The notes beneath the pieces are model-generated. The model was not told where the DNA came from and ran no database searches. It saw only the letters and a program-made list of their open reading frames with translations. Below are positions 45,985 to 59,469 of a DNA stretch of 64,000 nt, one piece after another. Made by a program: the position numbers and the translations under genes. Position 1 is the stretch's first letter. Each line of letters opens with the position of its first letter. Source of the stretch: Circinella minor (lineage: Eukaryota; Mucoromycota; Mucoromycetes; Mucorales; Lichtheimiaceae); assembly GCA_016758965.1 (NCBI GenBank), contig JAEPRB010000197.1:1-64000 (forward strand), written 5' to 3'.

Positions 45985-48074
45985 CTATTTCTTGGCCTTT
46001 TTGATAGCCTTCTTCTTGCGTTCCAATTTGGCAACCTAAAATAAGAATAATTTAATTAATATATGTGTTGCTATGTTATTGTTGTTATACTGTCTAGATA
46101 TAAAGATACTTTACCTCGTCTGCCTTTTGTTGATTGCTGTACTTCATCTTCTCGTACAACTTTCTCTGCTTGTTGCTCATCATAACATGTGCCATTTCTT
46201 GGCGTTCTGCTTCTTCAACATCGGTAGCTGTTCGCTTCTTACCCTTGGCAGACTTCTTGCCTTCTTCAGGTTGTTGGTATTCAGAGAATGAAACACCAGC
46301 AGCTTCAGCCTTTAATTCTCGTTCATATTCATCTTCTTCATTAACGGGTTCAGCTTGAGCTACACCTTCCTCTTCCTCCTCCTCTTCTTCTTCTTCATCT
46401 TCATCACCTTCGACAGGTTCTTCTTCATCAATACCTTGTGGTACATAATCACCTTCCTTAGCTTCAACAAATGGACTCAAATGAGGAGGTAATGTGCTAC
46501 CAGGTTCATACAAACTTGGACGTAAAATCTTGCGTGCATTAATACAATCAGCAACCCATTGAGGTTGTACATACGAACGAGACAAGACACGATTAGTCAC
46601 CTTGGGTCGATCACTGATTTGATGAGTGATACGTTCATCACTTTCAGAATAAGGTGGGTTGGCACCAACAGTAGCATCCCAACTGACTTGACCACCACAG
46701 GATGTAATCATAAATTCCAAAGCATAACGAGGAGTTTCACGCGAAAGGAAAAATACACAGTTGGAGAACAAGTTTTGTAAAGAAGAAACTTCTTGCGAAT
46801 GTTCTTGAATTTTACGTAATGTAGCTACATCTTCTGAATCATCTCCATCCTCTTCCGTTGTTTTATCATCACCCACGGTTTTGAATTCATCCAACGTTGT
46901 TTCTGTAGCATCTTCTTCAGTATCGTTTCGCATGCTAGAAGGTAATGCATTCAAACTTAAACTACCGGTACCATCCAGTTTAGGTGGATAAGTAATGTTA
47001 AGTTCGTTGTAAAGTCGGAAATTGACAAAACCCATAAGGGTGGTGTAAAATTCAAGGAAAGTCAACATGACACGGAAATCGACGTCGGTTGGTACCTAAT
47101 TACCCAAAAAGAAAAAAGCAACTTATTGTCAGTATATTTTCAATCCAATATTCTCTCCACCCCTCTTTTCACCCATTGCTTGTAAAAGCCATAATAAAAT
47201 TAACTTACATCTTGTGAAAATTGATAAGGAACAATCCAAGTAATAGTTTGACCCTTAATTTCAGCTTGATAATAAATACCCTTAATCGAATAAAATACCT
47301 TACGCAAACTTCTGGATTTAGCGACATAAGCTTGGAATTCAGCAATTAAACGTTGACAATTCTTAACCATATCAGCCTTAATCTTATTATCAGCAGGCAT
47401 CTTAGAAAACAAGTAAAGCATGGAAATAGCATCATCCATATCACGTAAAGCATCAACAAAGCTTGGGTATCTAAATATTATATCATATAAATATATATCT
47501 AAATGTTAATAATAATTCATTTACAATTCCTTCCTTATTCCCAAATTCTAGTTATTATTATGATTATTATTATTTTTTTTACCTCTCCTTGACAATATGA
47601 TCCAATGAATAAATAGGACGATGGTTCTCTTCCAAAGACTTTGCAGTACTATATTCACCCTTATGAAGCACCTTATTCAACTTTTTAGCAAAAGTTTTAT
47701 ATTCACGGAACTTGTTAAGAAGAGGTTCATGAAGAAGATATTGAATGTCTTTGGTGTAATAGAAAGTAGCAGGTGCAGTGGAACCTTTGTTGGCTTTCTT
47801 TTTGTTACGTGGTTCACGAGGATAAATACCCTTTAAAATACAAAGACGTCTATTAATAAATTATTCAAAAATTAGTTAGATCGATCATGAAAAAGTTACA
47901 ATTATAACTCTTTTGTCATTCTTTAGTTCCTATTTAAACAATAAAAATAAAAATAAAAACTGTCTTTGTTTACCTAAAGTCTGCCAAAGAGATTTGAAGC
48001 TTTTTTAATGCTTGCTGTCTTGTAATGAAATTGGCAGCATTTCCTTTTTTTCCTTTCTTTTGAATCTTGGCCAT
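45985..48074 (-). CDS. PES1: Pescadillo homologue, 60S ribosome biogenesis
   Basis: Five exons (48074-47974, 47849-47583, 47470-47209, 47095-46115, 46035-45985) give 553 residues. It begins [20 protein letters not shown] and has the Pescadillo N-terminal domain: [38 protein letters not shown] and [23 protein letters not shown] domain (about 330-440) includes [19 protein letters not shown] and [14 protein letters not shown]. An acidic stretch and a lysine-rich tail ([12 protein letters not shown]) close the protein. Nop7/PES1 works with Erb1/BOP1 and Ytm1/WDR12 in the nucleolus in 27S pre-rRNA processing. The last exon codes only 16 residues. Confidence 0.96.
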
Positions 48075-48844
48075 TATGTATTTCTCGGGTTAAAGAATTA
48101 AAAAAAAAAAAAAAAAGGGCTGCTTCAAAAATTCAAAGCTCGATTTTTTTTTTTCTCTTTTCGATGAAATTTGCATTGGAGTGCCACAAATCAGTGGCTT
48201 ATCATAAATAGCAGTGTGTAACATAAGGCCCGCATTTATATTTTAAAACCTGATCATTGTGTTTGCCTGCCCTGAAATGTAATCTTTATTTGACAATCCA
48301 AAGCTATCGTTTTGAACGAATATAATGTAAAAAATAATATATTTGATAAATAGGATGGTTTTATTGTAATTAAGTTCACTTAATAAATAAATCTTGATCG
48401 CTGTTATTTATAAACATAACAAGTATAACTGTTGCAACATCATTCTCTGTTACTACTGCGAGGCATATAATGTACTTTACGTATAAATAGACAAAAAGTC
48501 TAACAACGACTATCGCCAGAGATAACAAACATAATTCATTACCGTTTTTTTGTGAATTTTTCTATGAAATCAGGAAATAAATCACATTTTTCTTTCTTTT
48601 TTTTTTGTTTTGAAAACCTGCATAATAAACTCATGGTTTACAATAACACGAAAATAAGAAAAAAGCATGACGATAAAAAAAAAAATAGTATAACGATGAA
48701 CATATAAGGCTTAAAATTTATCATTATCCTTATAAAGGATAACTTTTTCTTTATTGGTCCCCCACCTTGCTATATCTTCAGCCTCTTTACAGAAAAAAAA
48801 ACAGAACGTCTTTTTCTTATAATTACTAAAATCTGGTAGCGAAC
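48075..48844. other. Divergent intergenic region
   Basis: Shared upstream region of Pescadillo (minus) and the F-box gene (plus). AT-rich, with an A-run just before each start. No gene. Confidence 0.6.
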
Positions 48845-50798
48845 ATGGAATTTCATAAACCAATTAATTCCGTTATTGAACAGCCTTTGTCAACTCCAAG
48901 CAGAGTGAGAGAAGAAGAGACTGTTACAGTTGCTGCGGTAGTTGTGGGCAACGACAAAAACGACGAAATGAATATCGACCAACAGCACCACGTCGATTTT
49001 ATATCTACATTACCATTCGATCTTGTAGGGTGCATTTTACCACAATTACCAAAACAACAACTCATGGAATGTATGACAGTCAGTAAAATATGGCGTACGC
49101 AAATATTAGAGTGTGAAGAAGCCTGGCGAGAAGTAGACGTCTCTTCAAGCAGCGGGACTTTGGATGACCCAAAGTTCTTTAAGGTTACACAAATTCAAGC
49201 AAAGCATATTCGCCGATTAGAACTTTTGGATCCTGGGGATCAATGGATCAAATTATTGGGTGATTTAAAAAACTTACATACTCTACGTACGTGTGTTGAT
49301 TATTATTATTAGTATTATTAATACTTATTGAACAGTATAATATTGAATTTTCGAAATCAAGAAACTAATTATACATATAAATTCTTATTGGGTTGTAATA
49401 GTACTCAAATCCACGAAATCAACATTTTCAACTGATTTGTTTATACAAAACTTAACAGTTATCAGTCCATCACTGAAAAGACTTCAGATATCGATTCGTT
49501 GCACTTTTAATGAAGAGATTTTATACACCATATGGTCTACTTGTACCCATCTTACACACTTGGCTATCTTTGTAAGCGGATGGAATAGAGGATCTGATAT
49601 TGTCGATTTACCTATTTTACCCAACCTCATTCATCTTTCTTTACATTTTATAAATAATGTTTCTCCTGAAACTTTTCGTGATTTACCTACGGTATTACGT
49701 GCTTGTCCCAATTTAATCTACTTTGATAATAATACTGAGAGTTATTCTATTCGTATGTTGGATCAAGTTCGTCAACATTGTCCAAAGATCCGAAACCTTG
49801 TATGGGAACAATATCCATTAGGTGCGAAAGCATGGAAATCCACCAATCGACATGCGACCAATTCAGCGCAACAACAAGGTTTTTCAACAGTAGCCCTCTG
49901 GATGAATTTGAACAGTATTATGCATGGAGATGTTATATATCAGTTTTTGAATAACAATAAGAATACATTAGAAGAACTAGCCATTCATGGACCTACTGTT
50001 TCACCTCGATCCAATTCTTCAACACAAGATGAAGGATTTCAACACTGGGATTTATTTTCTGGATTAGCTTGTCAGCGATTACATACACTTTCTTTCAAAC
50101 GATTGGAAATTAACACCAATACCATGATATCTATTCTTCGACAATGTCCATCGTTAGGCTCTGTTATTTTTGTTTCTATGCGCGATTTGAAAGATCCGGT
50201 CTTTGATGCATTATTAGACCTAGATCAATTAGATACACTTCATATTACCAATGGATGTTCTGGATTAACACCAGATGGATTAGCAACATTTTTCTTTGGT
50301 ATCACAGAAAAAGCAGAAGATAATGTACAACAACATTTAAGCAATAATATCATGACCGTTTTACCATCAACAGCAAGAGCAATGACATTGAAAGATGTTC
50401 AATTTGATGGACATCTTATCAACACCAAAAGTATCGCAGCGCTATCCAATGTCTACAGTATTGAAAAGCTTCATTTTTCAGCCAACAGAGATTTTTCTAT
50501 TGAAAAACAACTGGCTATTTTACCAAAAAAACTCGTCAATTTGGTTGAAGTAAAAATGTTCACCATTCCGGCATGTAGCGATGTTTTTTTAACCAATTTA
50601 TCATACTGTGGAAAACGATTGGAAAGAATAGAATTATTGGCATTACGTCAAGCAAGTGACGAAGGTATTAAACAGTTGGTTGATAACTGTAAAAGTTTAA
50701 AGTACCTTGCAGCTCGTGTATGTCCAATGATCAGTGAAGAAATAGTAATGGATTATGCTCATCAACATAATATTTGTGTTCGATATGCCGGTGCATGA
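48845..50798 (+). CDS. F-box protein with leucine-rich-like repeats
   Basis: Two exons (48845-49286, 49402-50798) give 612 residues. The F-box lies at about 53-95: FISTLPFDLVGCILPQLPKQ, then MTVSKIWRTQILECEEAW. The rest carries degenerate leucine-rich segments such as LTHLAIFVSGWN, LIHLSLHFINN, LHTLSFKRLEI and LKYLAARVCPMIS. F-box proteins recruit targets to SCF (Skp1-cullin) ubiquitin ligases; the repeat region would bind the substrate. Mucorales have many such proteins, and this one cannot be matched to a specific target. Splice phase fits (CTA C joined to TA CTC). Confidence 0.85.
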
Positions 50799-53240
50799 AA
50801 AATAACTTTTTGAACATAAATAATTTCAGAAGGCTATCCGTGATGAAATACTATTTTTCTCCATCAATATTTTCATTGTATTGTTATAAGCATGGTGTTT
50901 CTAAAAGATCTTTTCTTTTTTTATAATCATTCATGATATTGTTTTTCACTTGTTATAATACGTAATAAATATTTATAAGCCTTAAAAAAGATATATCTTG
51001 CATGAAAATTGAGAAAAGAGAGAGTTGAAACAAATAATTTACCTTGTATTACTGTATACAGCAAATGGTATGCTTTACTCCATTGTAGCTTTTCTAAACT
51101 TCTTCTAAACTTCTTCATTCACTAAAATATGCCACGGATACATATACGTATCAATCATTGAATCTGGTAATATTTTGATAGCTACGTATTTAGTTTCAAC
51201 GAGTGTATTGACACTTTTCCTTTGTCCGTTTTAAAAACGTTAGTCAAACAATTCTCCCCCGCCAGTTTAGTATTTAACACTATCATAGATAGGAAAAAAA
51301 AAAGCTTTGATCTATGAAATTACCACTGAAGAAGTTACATAACATGAATGTTTTAGATCATTGCGAGTAGAATTAAGTTTCATTTTTCGAGATATGATAC
51401 ATTTTCTACGTATGCTGCAGGTGAAATTATATCATTACGATTTTCTTTTAAGAATAATGATGCTCTGTCACTTCTTTCACTATTCTACGTAACTCAAAAA
51501 TAGATCAGACCAACTTTTTAGGAGTACTTCCACTTTTTCAGTTGATCCGGTTAATAATTATTATAGACTAAAGTGCGACGTACGGAAAAATCGTTTTATT
51601 ACATTAACTAATAAGCTTTGGAATAGATTATTTAGACACTTGATATTTTCTTATCGAAAAAGATTTTACACTTTATGAAATGTTCTTTTTTTTTTTTTTG
51701 GACAACGGAGTGTAGTACTGTAAACTCTTTATTATTCTGCTAGATCGAGCAGCTACTATTTTTTTTTATTTGTTCCTGAAATTAAATACTACGTATAAAC
51801 ATTGTTTAATACTCTGTAAATATATACACTGCTCTTTGTTATGATATCTATAGGAATTAAATGTTTGATCAAATAAGATTACTTATTGATCTTTTTACAG
51901 TGATACGTTTTTTGTATGTCTAGGAATTTCTAATAATAATCTCAAAAAACAAAAACAAAAACTGTTTATTTATACCAAGTACACATTTGTCCTGGCGTGT
52001 ATATATACAAATAAAGTTCAGACTTTTTTTTACCAATATAATTCTCACTGGAAAATTGCTCCGATAATATTACACGAGATTAACCATAATACTTCCAAAT
52101 TTGCTTTTGGAAGCAGGTAACTATTTTTTTTTTTTTGCGCTTAATAATGATCACTATATATATCGTACAGTATTAGTAGAGTCTTATAAAAGTAATACGT
52201 TAAAATTCATTGATTTTATTTATACGAGCAATACCGTCGTCTAACCCTTTTTTAATTCAGATATAGAGAGCCTGGTGTAAAAATTTATAAATGGTGAACT
52301 ATATTTATAGACTCTAGCAAATATTATTATTTCTTATACAGGGTTTCTGATAGAACAGGCTTTAGGACGAGCGTGGCGTAACACTTTCACTCGATTCGCA
52401 TTTTTTATGACATGATGTTTATCTAAATATTATAGCATGTTACTGCAGGATTTTAGTGTAAGAAAAATATGTTTTTTAAAAACGTCATATATATCTATCT
52501 AGTAAAAGTACCATTTTATAGTATGTGATACTGCAACACTCGTTGTCACCAAAACTGCAGTAAATGTCAAGAAAAGTACCACTGAATACCCCACCTTGAT
52601 TTTGTGTAGCCACATATCTTCATATACGCTTACACTATATCATATCTTTTGGCGACACAAGGCTTTAAATCTTGTACACCATGGCGTGCGCTAGACCAAT
52701 TTTATCACATTGTAGGTAAAAAAAAAAAAGATGAATATGCAGAGCCGCAATAGATCAATGACTAATGAGTAAGTGTGAGAATTAATTCTTGATATTAAAC
52801 TTTTCACTTTATGTGCGCTTGAGAAGTAATGCCTAACTGCTAATTATTTCTTTTAATTCTATTTCACCAACAATCTATACATCGTGAGAATTGATCTGAC
52901 ATGTATTTTTTGTTTTCCTTTATCTTTAACGTTTCCATGGGTATTTAGACAACGCTGGGTCTTTTTTTCTTGCATCATCGTAAAATAATAACCATAATAG
53001 TCATTCTTGTGAACAATCATTGGTATAGAAATTACAATAGTAGTGTGTCGTTTTAAGAATAGTTTATATCCTAAAATATAACGATTTTATCGTAGTAGTT
53101 ACTCAAATTTTCCAAAAAAAAAAAAAGTTTGTGGGGATGTTTTACTCGATCAAGTTTTGTATCCTTAAAACTATTGTCGGTATGGGATATAAAAAGAGTA
53201 AAAAGTGCTTTTAGTTTTCACATCATCTTTATTTCGAAAA
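50799..53240. other. 2.4-kb intergenic stretch
   Basis: I see no gene, tRNA or repeat. Parts of 51,300-52,950 have a more even base composition than typical promoters here and could contain decayed sequence. Frames are short with many stops. Confidence 0.5.
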
Positions 53241-56200
53241 ATGGTCTCACAATTTCGACAGGACAATAAAAAAAATGAAAAGACAGATGTAGTTGGGACC
53301 CAGGTAGTGCATGACGACAATATTGAAGCGTGTATTAAAACAACAGTTTCTTCAAGTAACAGTACCTCCATCAACGGAAAGTTCGGTGATGATAGAGAAT
53401 ATATTGAACCAGATGAAAAAGAAATGAAAGCCTTGATGTGGAAGGTGGATAGACGAATTGTTCCTTTTGTTGCGATGCTCTATCTCTGTTCTTATTTAGA
53501 TCGAGTCAATATCGGTATAACCTATAAAAATATTTTGTTATTGCTACTTATCATATAATTTCTCAATTGATAACAAGAATCTGACTGCTTGATGTACATA
53601 ATTATAATTCTTTTTTTGCTTTTATCCAGGGAATGCAAAAATTGCAGGGTTGATGGATGATATTGATATTACAGAAAAGGAGTATGGTTTAGCTTTATCT
53701 ATTTTTTTTTGTCAGCTACGTAAGTTTACAACTTTTTTTTTTGACGTGTCTAGTCATTTAATTAGAAATACTGTAGCTATATTAAACGCATAATACACTA
53801 TTTGAACAGAAATATATTATTTAATTTAGCTAATAAATTTATCATATCTTCATTGTTGTTAATGTCATGTATTTTTGACTCGGTTTATGTGGTATTTTAT
53901 TAGGTTGTCTTTGAGGTCCCGTCGAATTTGGTACTGAAATGGTTAGGTCCACGGTTGTGGATTTCAATTATTGTGAGTTATTTCAGGAATAGATATTTTA
54001 TTTTGTTGGGACAGATAAATACTGGATTGGACACTCACAAATACAAATATTAACTTTAATATAATATGTGCAGATGGTCATCTGGGGTGTTATTATGGCA
54101 GCTGTAAGTGTTTCTTTTTTCATGTTTTCAATAGTATATTGTTCAAGATCATTAAACTGAGAAACAACAATATTAATATGTACGTATATTTATATTAACA
54201 AACTGTCAAATGAACAAAAAAAAAAAAGATGGCAGCCTGTCGAACTGGTGTAGAACTCATAGTTGCTCGCGTCTTTCTTGGCATGGCAGAGGTAACGACT
54301 CTATTTATTATATACAAAACTATTTAAGTTTGTTTTCTATTACTAAATCAAGAACCAAATTCTTTGTACCGCTTGTAGTCTGGTTTATTCCCGGTAATTA
54401 TACATCAAAAAAATTAATTTAAATTAAGATACCACGACTTACTGGCATTATAACTATTACTGTTCCTGACAATATTATACTTTTACACATGTTTTTTTTT
54501 TTGCGATATAATCATAGGGTGTAATTTTTTATCTTTCTGTTTGGTATACCAGAAAAGAAATAGCATTTCGAATTGCACTATTTTACGGGAGTGCGTCACT
54601 TGCTGGTGTATGTTATATCTTAATTCTCTCTTTTTTTGTTATGTATTTACATATTAATTATAAGACTTTAAAAACATATCATTATGCTAACATACTTACA
54701 TTTGCTTATTTACTTTGAAACCCCATCTGAAAAAACACTATCAGGCATTTGGTGGCATTTTGGTAAGCTTTTCTATTTTAATATTATGCATGGATTTGAA
54801 GCTAGATTAATTCTAAACTGTGATTTATCATGGAAAAAAAAAATTAAAAGGCTTGGGCTATTTCACACATGGAAGGATTACGAAATTTGAATGGATGGCA
54901 ATGGATTTTTATTATCGAAGCAATTCCAACTGTCGTTCTTGGAATTCTCACTTATTTTGTGCTACCCGATTTCCCTGAGAACACAAAATGTAAGTATTAA
55001 TATTGTTTTTTTTTTTGTAAGAATATATGTTATTCTAATTGAAATAAATCACCATATTACTATTGTGTAGTTTTGAATGATCGTGAGCGAGAAATTATAT
55101 TAATGCGAAACAAGCGTGATGCTGGTATCACTTCAGATGTCCACTTTTCATGGTCTCAAGTTCGCTCTACATTTATGGATTGGAAAGTTTATGTTTACGC
55201 ATCCATTTTCCTCACCAGCTGTATACCTGTCTATGGCCTAAGCATGTTTATGCCTAGTATTGTCAAGGGAATGGGATATGAATCGGTTACAGCACAGGTT
55301 AGTGAACCATCATGTTTTTTTTTGCTATATTCTACACAGAATATACGTGCTATAATGTACAAATCAGAAATTAGGATAATTAATAGGATTAAAAATTACA
55401 ATAGGCAATGAGTAGTCCACCTTATGTGCTTGGTATGTATATATTTTCAACAACCTTTATTAAGCATTCTTTATGAACAGTGCTTTGTTTCGCATTGTTT
55501 AAAGAACTAACCACATATTAAGAAAAGAACGATAAAATTTAACTATGACTTATACATTTCTTATTATAATGAAATAGCTTTTATTTGGTGTCTCATTAAT
55601 TCCTACGATGCAGATCGGAGAGGTGAACGGGGTTTCCATATGATGATTTCGGGAACGTTTTCGGTTATAGGCTATATCCTTATAATTGCATTGAGTAGCG
55701 TGAGTGATGTTGCAAAATATATTGGCGTGGTCATTGCAACTATTGGAGGTGAGTTTAAAGTTATTTTCTATATGAAATCTGATCATTATTTGAATATGAC
55801 TAAATTTACGTATCAATTAAACTATATATACATACTATTAAAGCTTTCGGGCTTGTAGCTGCTATGATGTCATGGTTCTCGAATAATTTTAGCGGACATA
55901 CCAGAAGGGGAGTGGCAATTGCATTGATTACAACCATTGGAAATACAAGTGGTGCTATTAGTGGTCAAGTCTATCAAGCAAGCGATGAACCATTGTACAT
56001 CAAAGGCCACAGTATTTCTCTGGCTTTAATGGTCACGTGTGTTATTATCACAGGCTTCATGAAATTCATGCTTACCCGAATTAACAAAAAGAGAGATAAT
56101 ATGACTCCAGAAGAGTACCGTATTGCCAGCGAAGGAATTGAACTTGGTGAAAACGTGAGTTGTTAAATAATATTTTACGATATCAAAATAATAATAATAA

Positions 56201-56295
56201 TATGTGACGTTATTTTACAACTGGAGATATACTAATAAACTGTAACTTATTTATTCATACTTTATTAGCATCCAGGATTCCGTTTCATCACCTAA
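53241..56295 (+). CDS. MFS permease, allantoate/nicotinate (DAL5/TNA1) type, frameshifted
   Basis: Fourteen exons sum to 1,552 bases, one more than a multiple of three; removing one base gives about 516 residues, normal for the anion:cation symporter group of MFS. Features: a 70-residue cytosolic N-terminus, MWKVDRRIVPFVAMLYLCSY and LDRVNIGNAKIAG at helix 1, then SYVVFEVPSNLVLKWLGPRL. ARVFLGMAESGLFPGV is the signature at helix 4. NGWQWIFIIEAIPTV comes at helix 6. The break is a run of nine T at 53,702-53,710; eight would give SIFFVSYVVFEVPSN, the family consensus. This may be a sequencing error or a real inactivating indel. Exons: 53241-53514, 53630-53719, 53904-53972, 54074-54103, 54229-54291, 54379-54393, 54518-54607, 54745-54762, 54851-54989, 55071-55297, 55405-55432, 55578-55748, 55844-56154, 56269-56295. 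Substrate unknown. Confidence 0.82.
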
Positions 56296-56680
56296 TTGCA
56301 TCAAGTATATATATACATATGTAAATACATATAATAGTTTACGTCAATTTTACAATAAAACTCAATAGATTTTAAAAACATAAACTTTAGCATGAAACCT
56401 TTCAAGTTTCACCTTTTCTGTATGATACAGTGTAATACACATTTAGCAACAGTTAATCCCATTACGTATATAACTATCTTTTATTTTTGACAAAGAATTA
56501 TATATTGACTATCAATATAATATAAGTAAAGTTTTACAAAAAAAACTTATAATAGCGAATTACTTTTTTATTCTTATATAATAACAAACTTAACACGCGT
56601 TCAAAAAGATAAATAGTCAAGTTTACAAAACATATTATATATATAAATTATATAAAGCTGGCCAAAATTATTATCATTTA
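56296..56680. other. Convergent 3' region
   Basis: Gap between the convergent MFS permease and SMU1 genes. AT-rich, no gene. Confidence 0.6.
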
Positions 56681-58901
56681 TTATGCTTTAAGGAAATATA
56701 CATGACCATGATCATCATGGGATACAACAACATTAGTTCGTGGATGACCAGTTAAACCAACCGCTTCATAATCACATATTTTAGTTTCACTAATAAGTTT
56801 CCCGGTGGTTATTTGGAAACAATAAAGTACCGAGTCTTCCCCGATACCATATACCAATTCACATTGTGGTGAAACAGTTGCTGAGACAAAATCCGATCCA
56901 GTCTTCTTTTGATGTGTAAATGTCTTGACAATTTGCCCTCGCATGGTCATTATATATAAAGTATTACTTTTTGTACATACAAGTACTTGATCAATATTCT
57001 TTGATAAAGGTACGATGGCCTGCACCGTTTGGTTTGCAAGAGCGCTTGTAGCAACTGCAGCAGCGGATGAAGACGCAGAAGAAGCAGATGATGAAGGTCC
57101 TTTGCTAATATCTGCGCCTGATTGAGGAGTAATTGTATGTAAACAGCTAGTTGTTTTGGCATCCCAAACCTAAATGGATATGTGAATTAATATTTCGGGA
57201 ACGTGATAGTGAAAATGATAAAACAAAAACCAAAGGAAGAAGAATTTGACTCACTTTTACTGTACCATCACTACTTGCACTCAAAACTCGAGTATTGTCA
57301 GTAGAAAATAAAACGGAATTAACAAATGATGAATGACCTCGAAATTCTTTTAATGTTTTCCCTGATCGTAAACCATGAATCTTAACGGTTTGGTCATAAC
57401 TTCCACTCAATACTTGTGATCCATCCTTATTGAAGCAAACGGATGTAACACCCTGACTATGTGCTGGCGATAATCGACGTTGGCAAGTTCCAGTCTGCAC
57501 CTTCCACACCTATTTATAACACAATGTTATTCACAATTAGCAATTATAGCATATAAGTATATTAGTGAATATTTTGAAGACAAGTAAAACTCACAGCAAT
57601 TTTTCCATCATTGGACCCTGATACAAGTAATTGACTATCTCCACTAAAATTTAAGCAAATTACAGAATTATCCATTGCCATTAAACTATCCTATAATGAT
57701 AATAAGAAGAATTGATTAAATCGGATCCATGTTTGCAAATGTAGTACAAATTTCCTATTTTATTACCTCTGCTTGATATTTCAAATCTTTCCTTAGTTTC
57801 CCAGTAATGTAATTCCAAATTTCAATAAATCCATCCATCGTTCCTGTAGCAAGATACTGACCGTTTGGTGAAAATACAGCGGTTTCAGCATAAGCCTTTT
57901 TACCAGGGAACTATAATAATATGTGAATAAGCATATTAATAAGTATGGCTCCTTTAAAAAATTAATCGTTTCATGACAATTACCTTGATAGTACTATACA
58001 CTTGACTTGCAACCGCATCATCCTCTGCTTTTTGTTCAGGTACAGTGCCACGAAACAAATCATATGCGTTATCTGGTGCCAATATACCTTGATGCTGTTG
58101 CCATTTGAGACATTGACCTAATAACGCCAATAATCTAGATGGTGGTACAACTGTAATTTCATCTGCTAATCCTTTATTTTTTTTAATACAAAAAGAATAG
58201 CCAGGTTAAAAAAAAATACTATCTTTTCTTTAATCAAAATTTCGACCTTCTGTCTCTTTTCTATATAAAGCAAACCTTCTGCAATTATTTTTCGTCGACT
58301 TTCTTTCGTTGCTCCATCCGGATATGCTAACTTAGCATCAAATTTAGGACGAGCAACTAACTCTTCCAACTTTGCATATCGATCCACCTGATTTTCTCGT
58401 AGGGATTCTATGGGTTGAGACCTTCGTAGTAAAACTTTAGCTGTATTTTGTTCATTCATTTCGACCATTTCAATAATAATCTACTATACACAAAACATTC
58501 CAGGTGAATCAGCAATTTATTTATTTATTTTTCTGCCCTATCACTTTTAAACACACAGCCGTCTATTTTCACATTACTTGTTCATAAAGATCATAAAGTT
58601 TCATTGGTGGAATTTTCATATTTTGTACTTGTCGTAAGACAGCATCCCAACGACCATGATTAATGTCTTGTAAAAGATTATCTTTATTATCTACAGTGTT
58701 AAAAGTGACAGACGATTCTTTTTGTAGCGCACCAAGTGTTCTTTCAAGATTGTTTTCACGTAAAAACTGTAGAATAAGACGAATGACACTATCAAATACA
58801 TTGTTGATATATGTATAGTATTTTTAATAAATAACTGCCTTTGAAAGAGTGAACATGAAATAGATCGCTTACTCGTCCGATTCGATCGCGTTGTCTGACA
58901 T
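56681..58901 (-). CDS. SMU1: SMU1 homologue, spliceosomal WD40 protein
   Basis: About nine exons give roughly 515 residues. The N-terminal LisH/CTLH part includes [20 protein letters not shown] and the SMU1-typical [20 protein letters not shown] with [11 protein letters not shown]. The middle has [20 protein letters not shown]. Seven WD40 repeats follow, among them [40 protein letters not shown] and [17 protein letters not shown]. All are close to human SMU1 as I recall it. SMU1 pairs with RED in the spliceosomal B complex and helps its activation. The first exon is short (58901-58873, MSDNAIESD); next exons are 58788-58578 and one starting at 58480. The gene is divergent from the MFSD6-like transporter. 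Confidence 0.95.
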
Positions 58902-59469
58902 AAGATGTTGAGGCAAAAAAAAAAAAAAAAACGTGAGCGAAATTATTCTTGCTGATATCGAAATTTTATGTTTTGAGGCACCTAGTGAAAATAAGGTGTA
59001 TGCATGATATCTTTAGTTAAGTAATGAATAAAATATATTTTCTCCAAAACGTAAGGCTCTAATTAAATGAAATTGATAGATTGTAGTGTTAGATAATAAA
59101 ATTAATCATTTGTATTGCTTTTGCTTATCAATAATGATATTCATTTTCTAAAAAAAAACAGAAATATATATATATATAATATCGTTAACACCATAAATTG
59201 AATAATACGAAAGCCTAAAAGAATATAAGACTCTTTCATAAGATAACTTCAATTATTAGTGTACCTACTAAAATAATACCATTACGCACCACGAATATGA
59301 TTTCTTGAATTGATATTATGCAAAAGTTCAAAGTTATTTCGTTGCCATGGTGATAAATCAAACTTCCCCCGCGCTGGTTTTTTTCTATTACAGGTTTGCA
59401 TTTCAAATTTGGAAATAAGTTCGGAGCAGCGGTCCTCTTTATTTTTTCTACGCCTTTTGGTTACTACTT
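58902..59469. other. Divergent intergenic region
   Basis: Shared upstream region of SMU1 and the MFSD6-like gene. A TTTTCTATTACAG acceptor-like site at 59,383-59,395 may mark a 5' UTR intron of the latter. An A-run (58,916-58,931) and a TA tract (about 59,164-59,180) are present. Confidence 0.55.

Noticed and set aside
53881..53904. A 12-base in-frame intron (GTATTTTATTAG) before the MFS VFEVPSN block
   Set aside because: Far too short. The exon simply starts after this acceptor, and the real problem is the extra T at 53,702-53,710.
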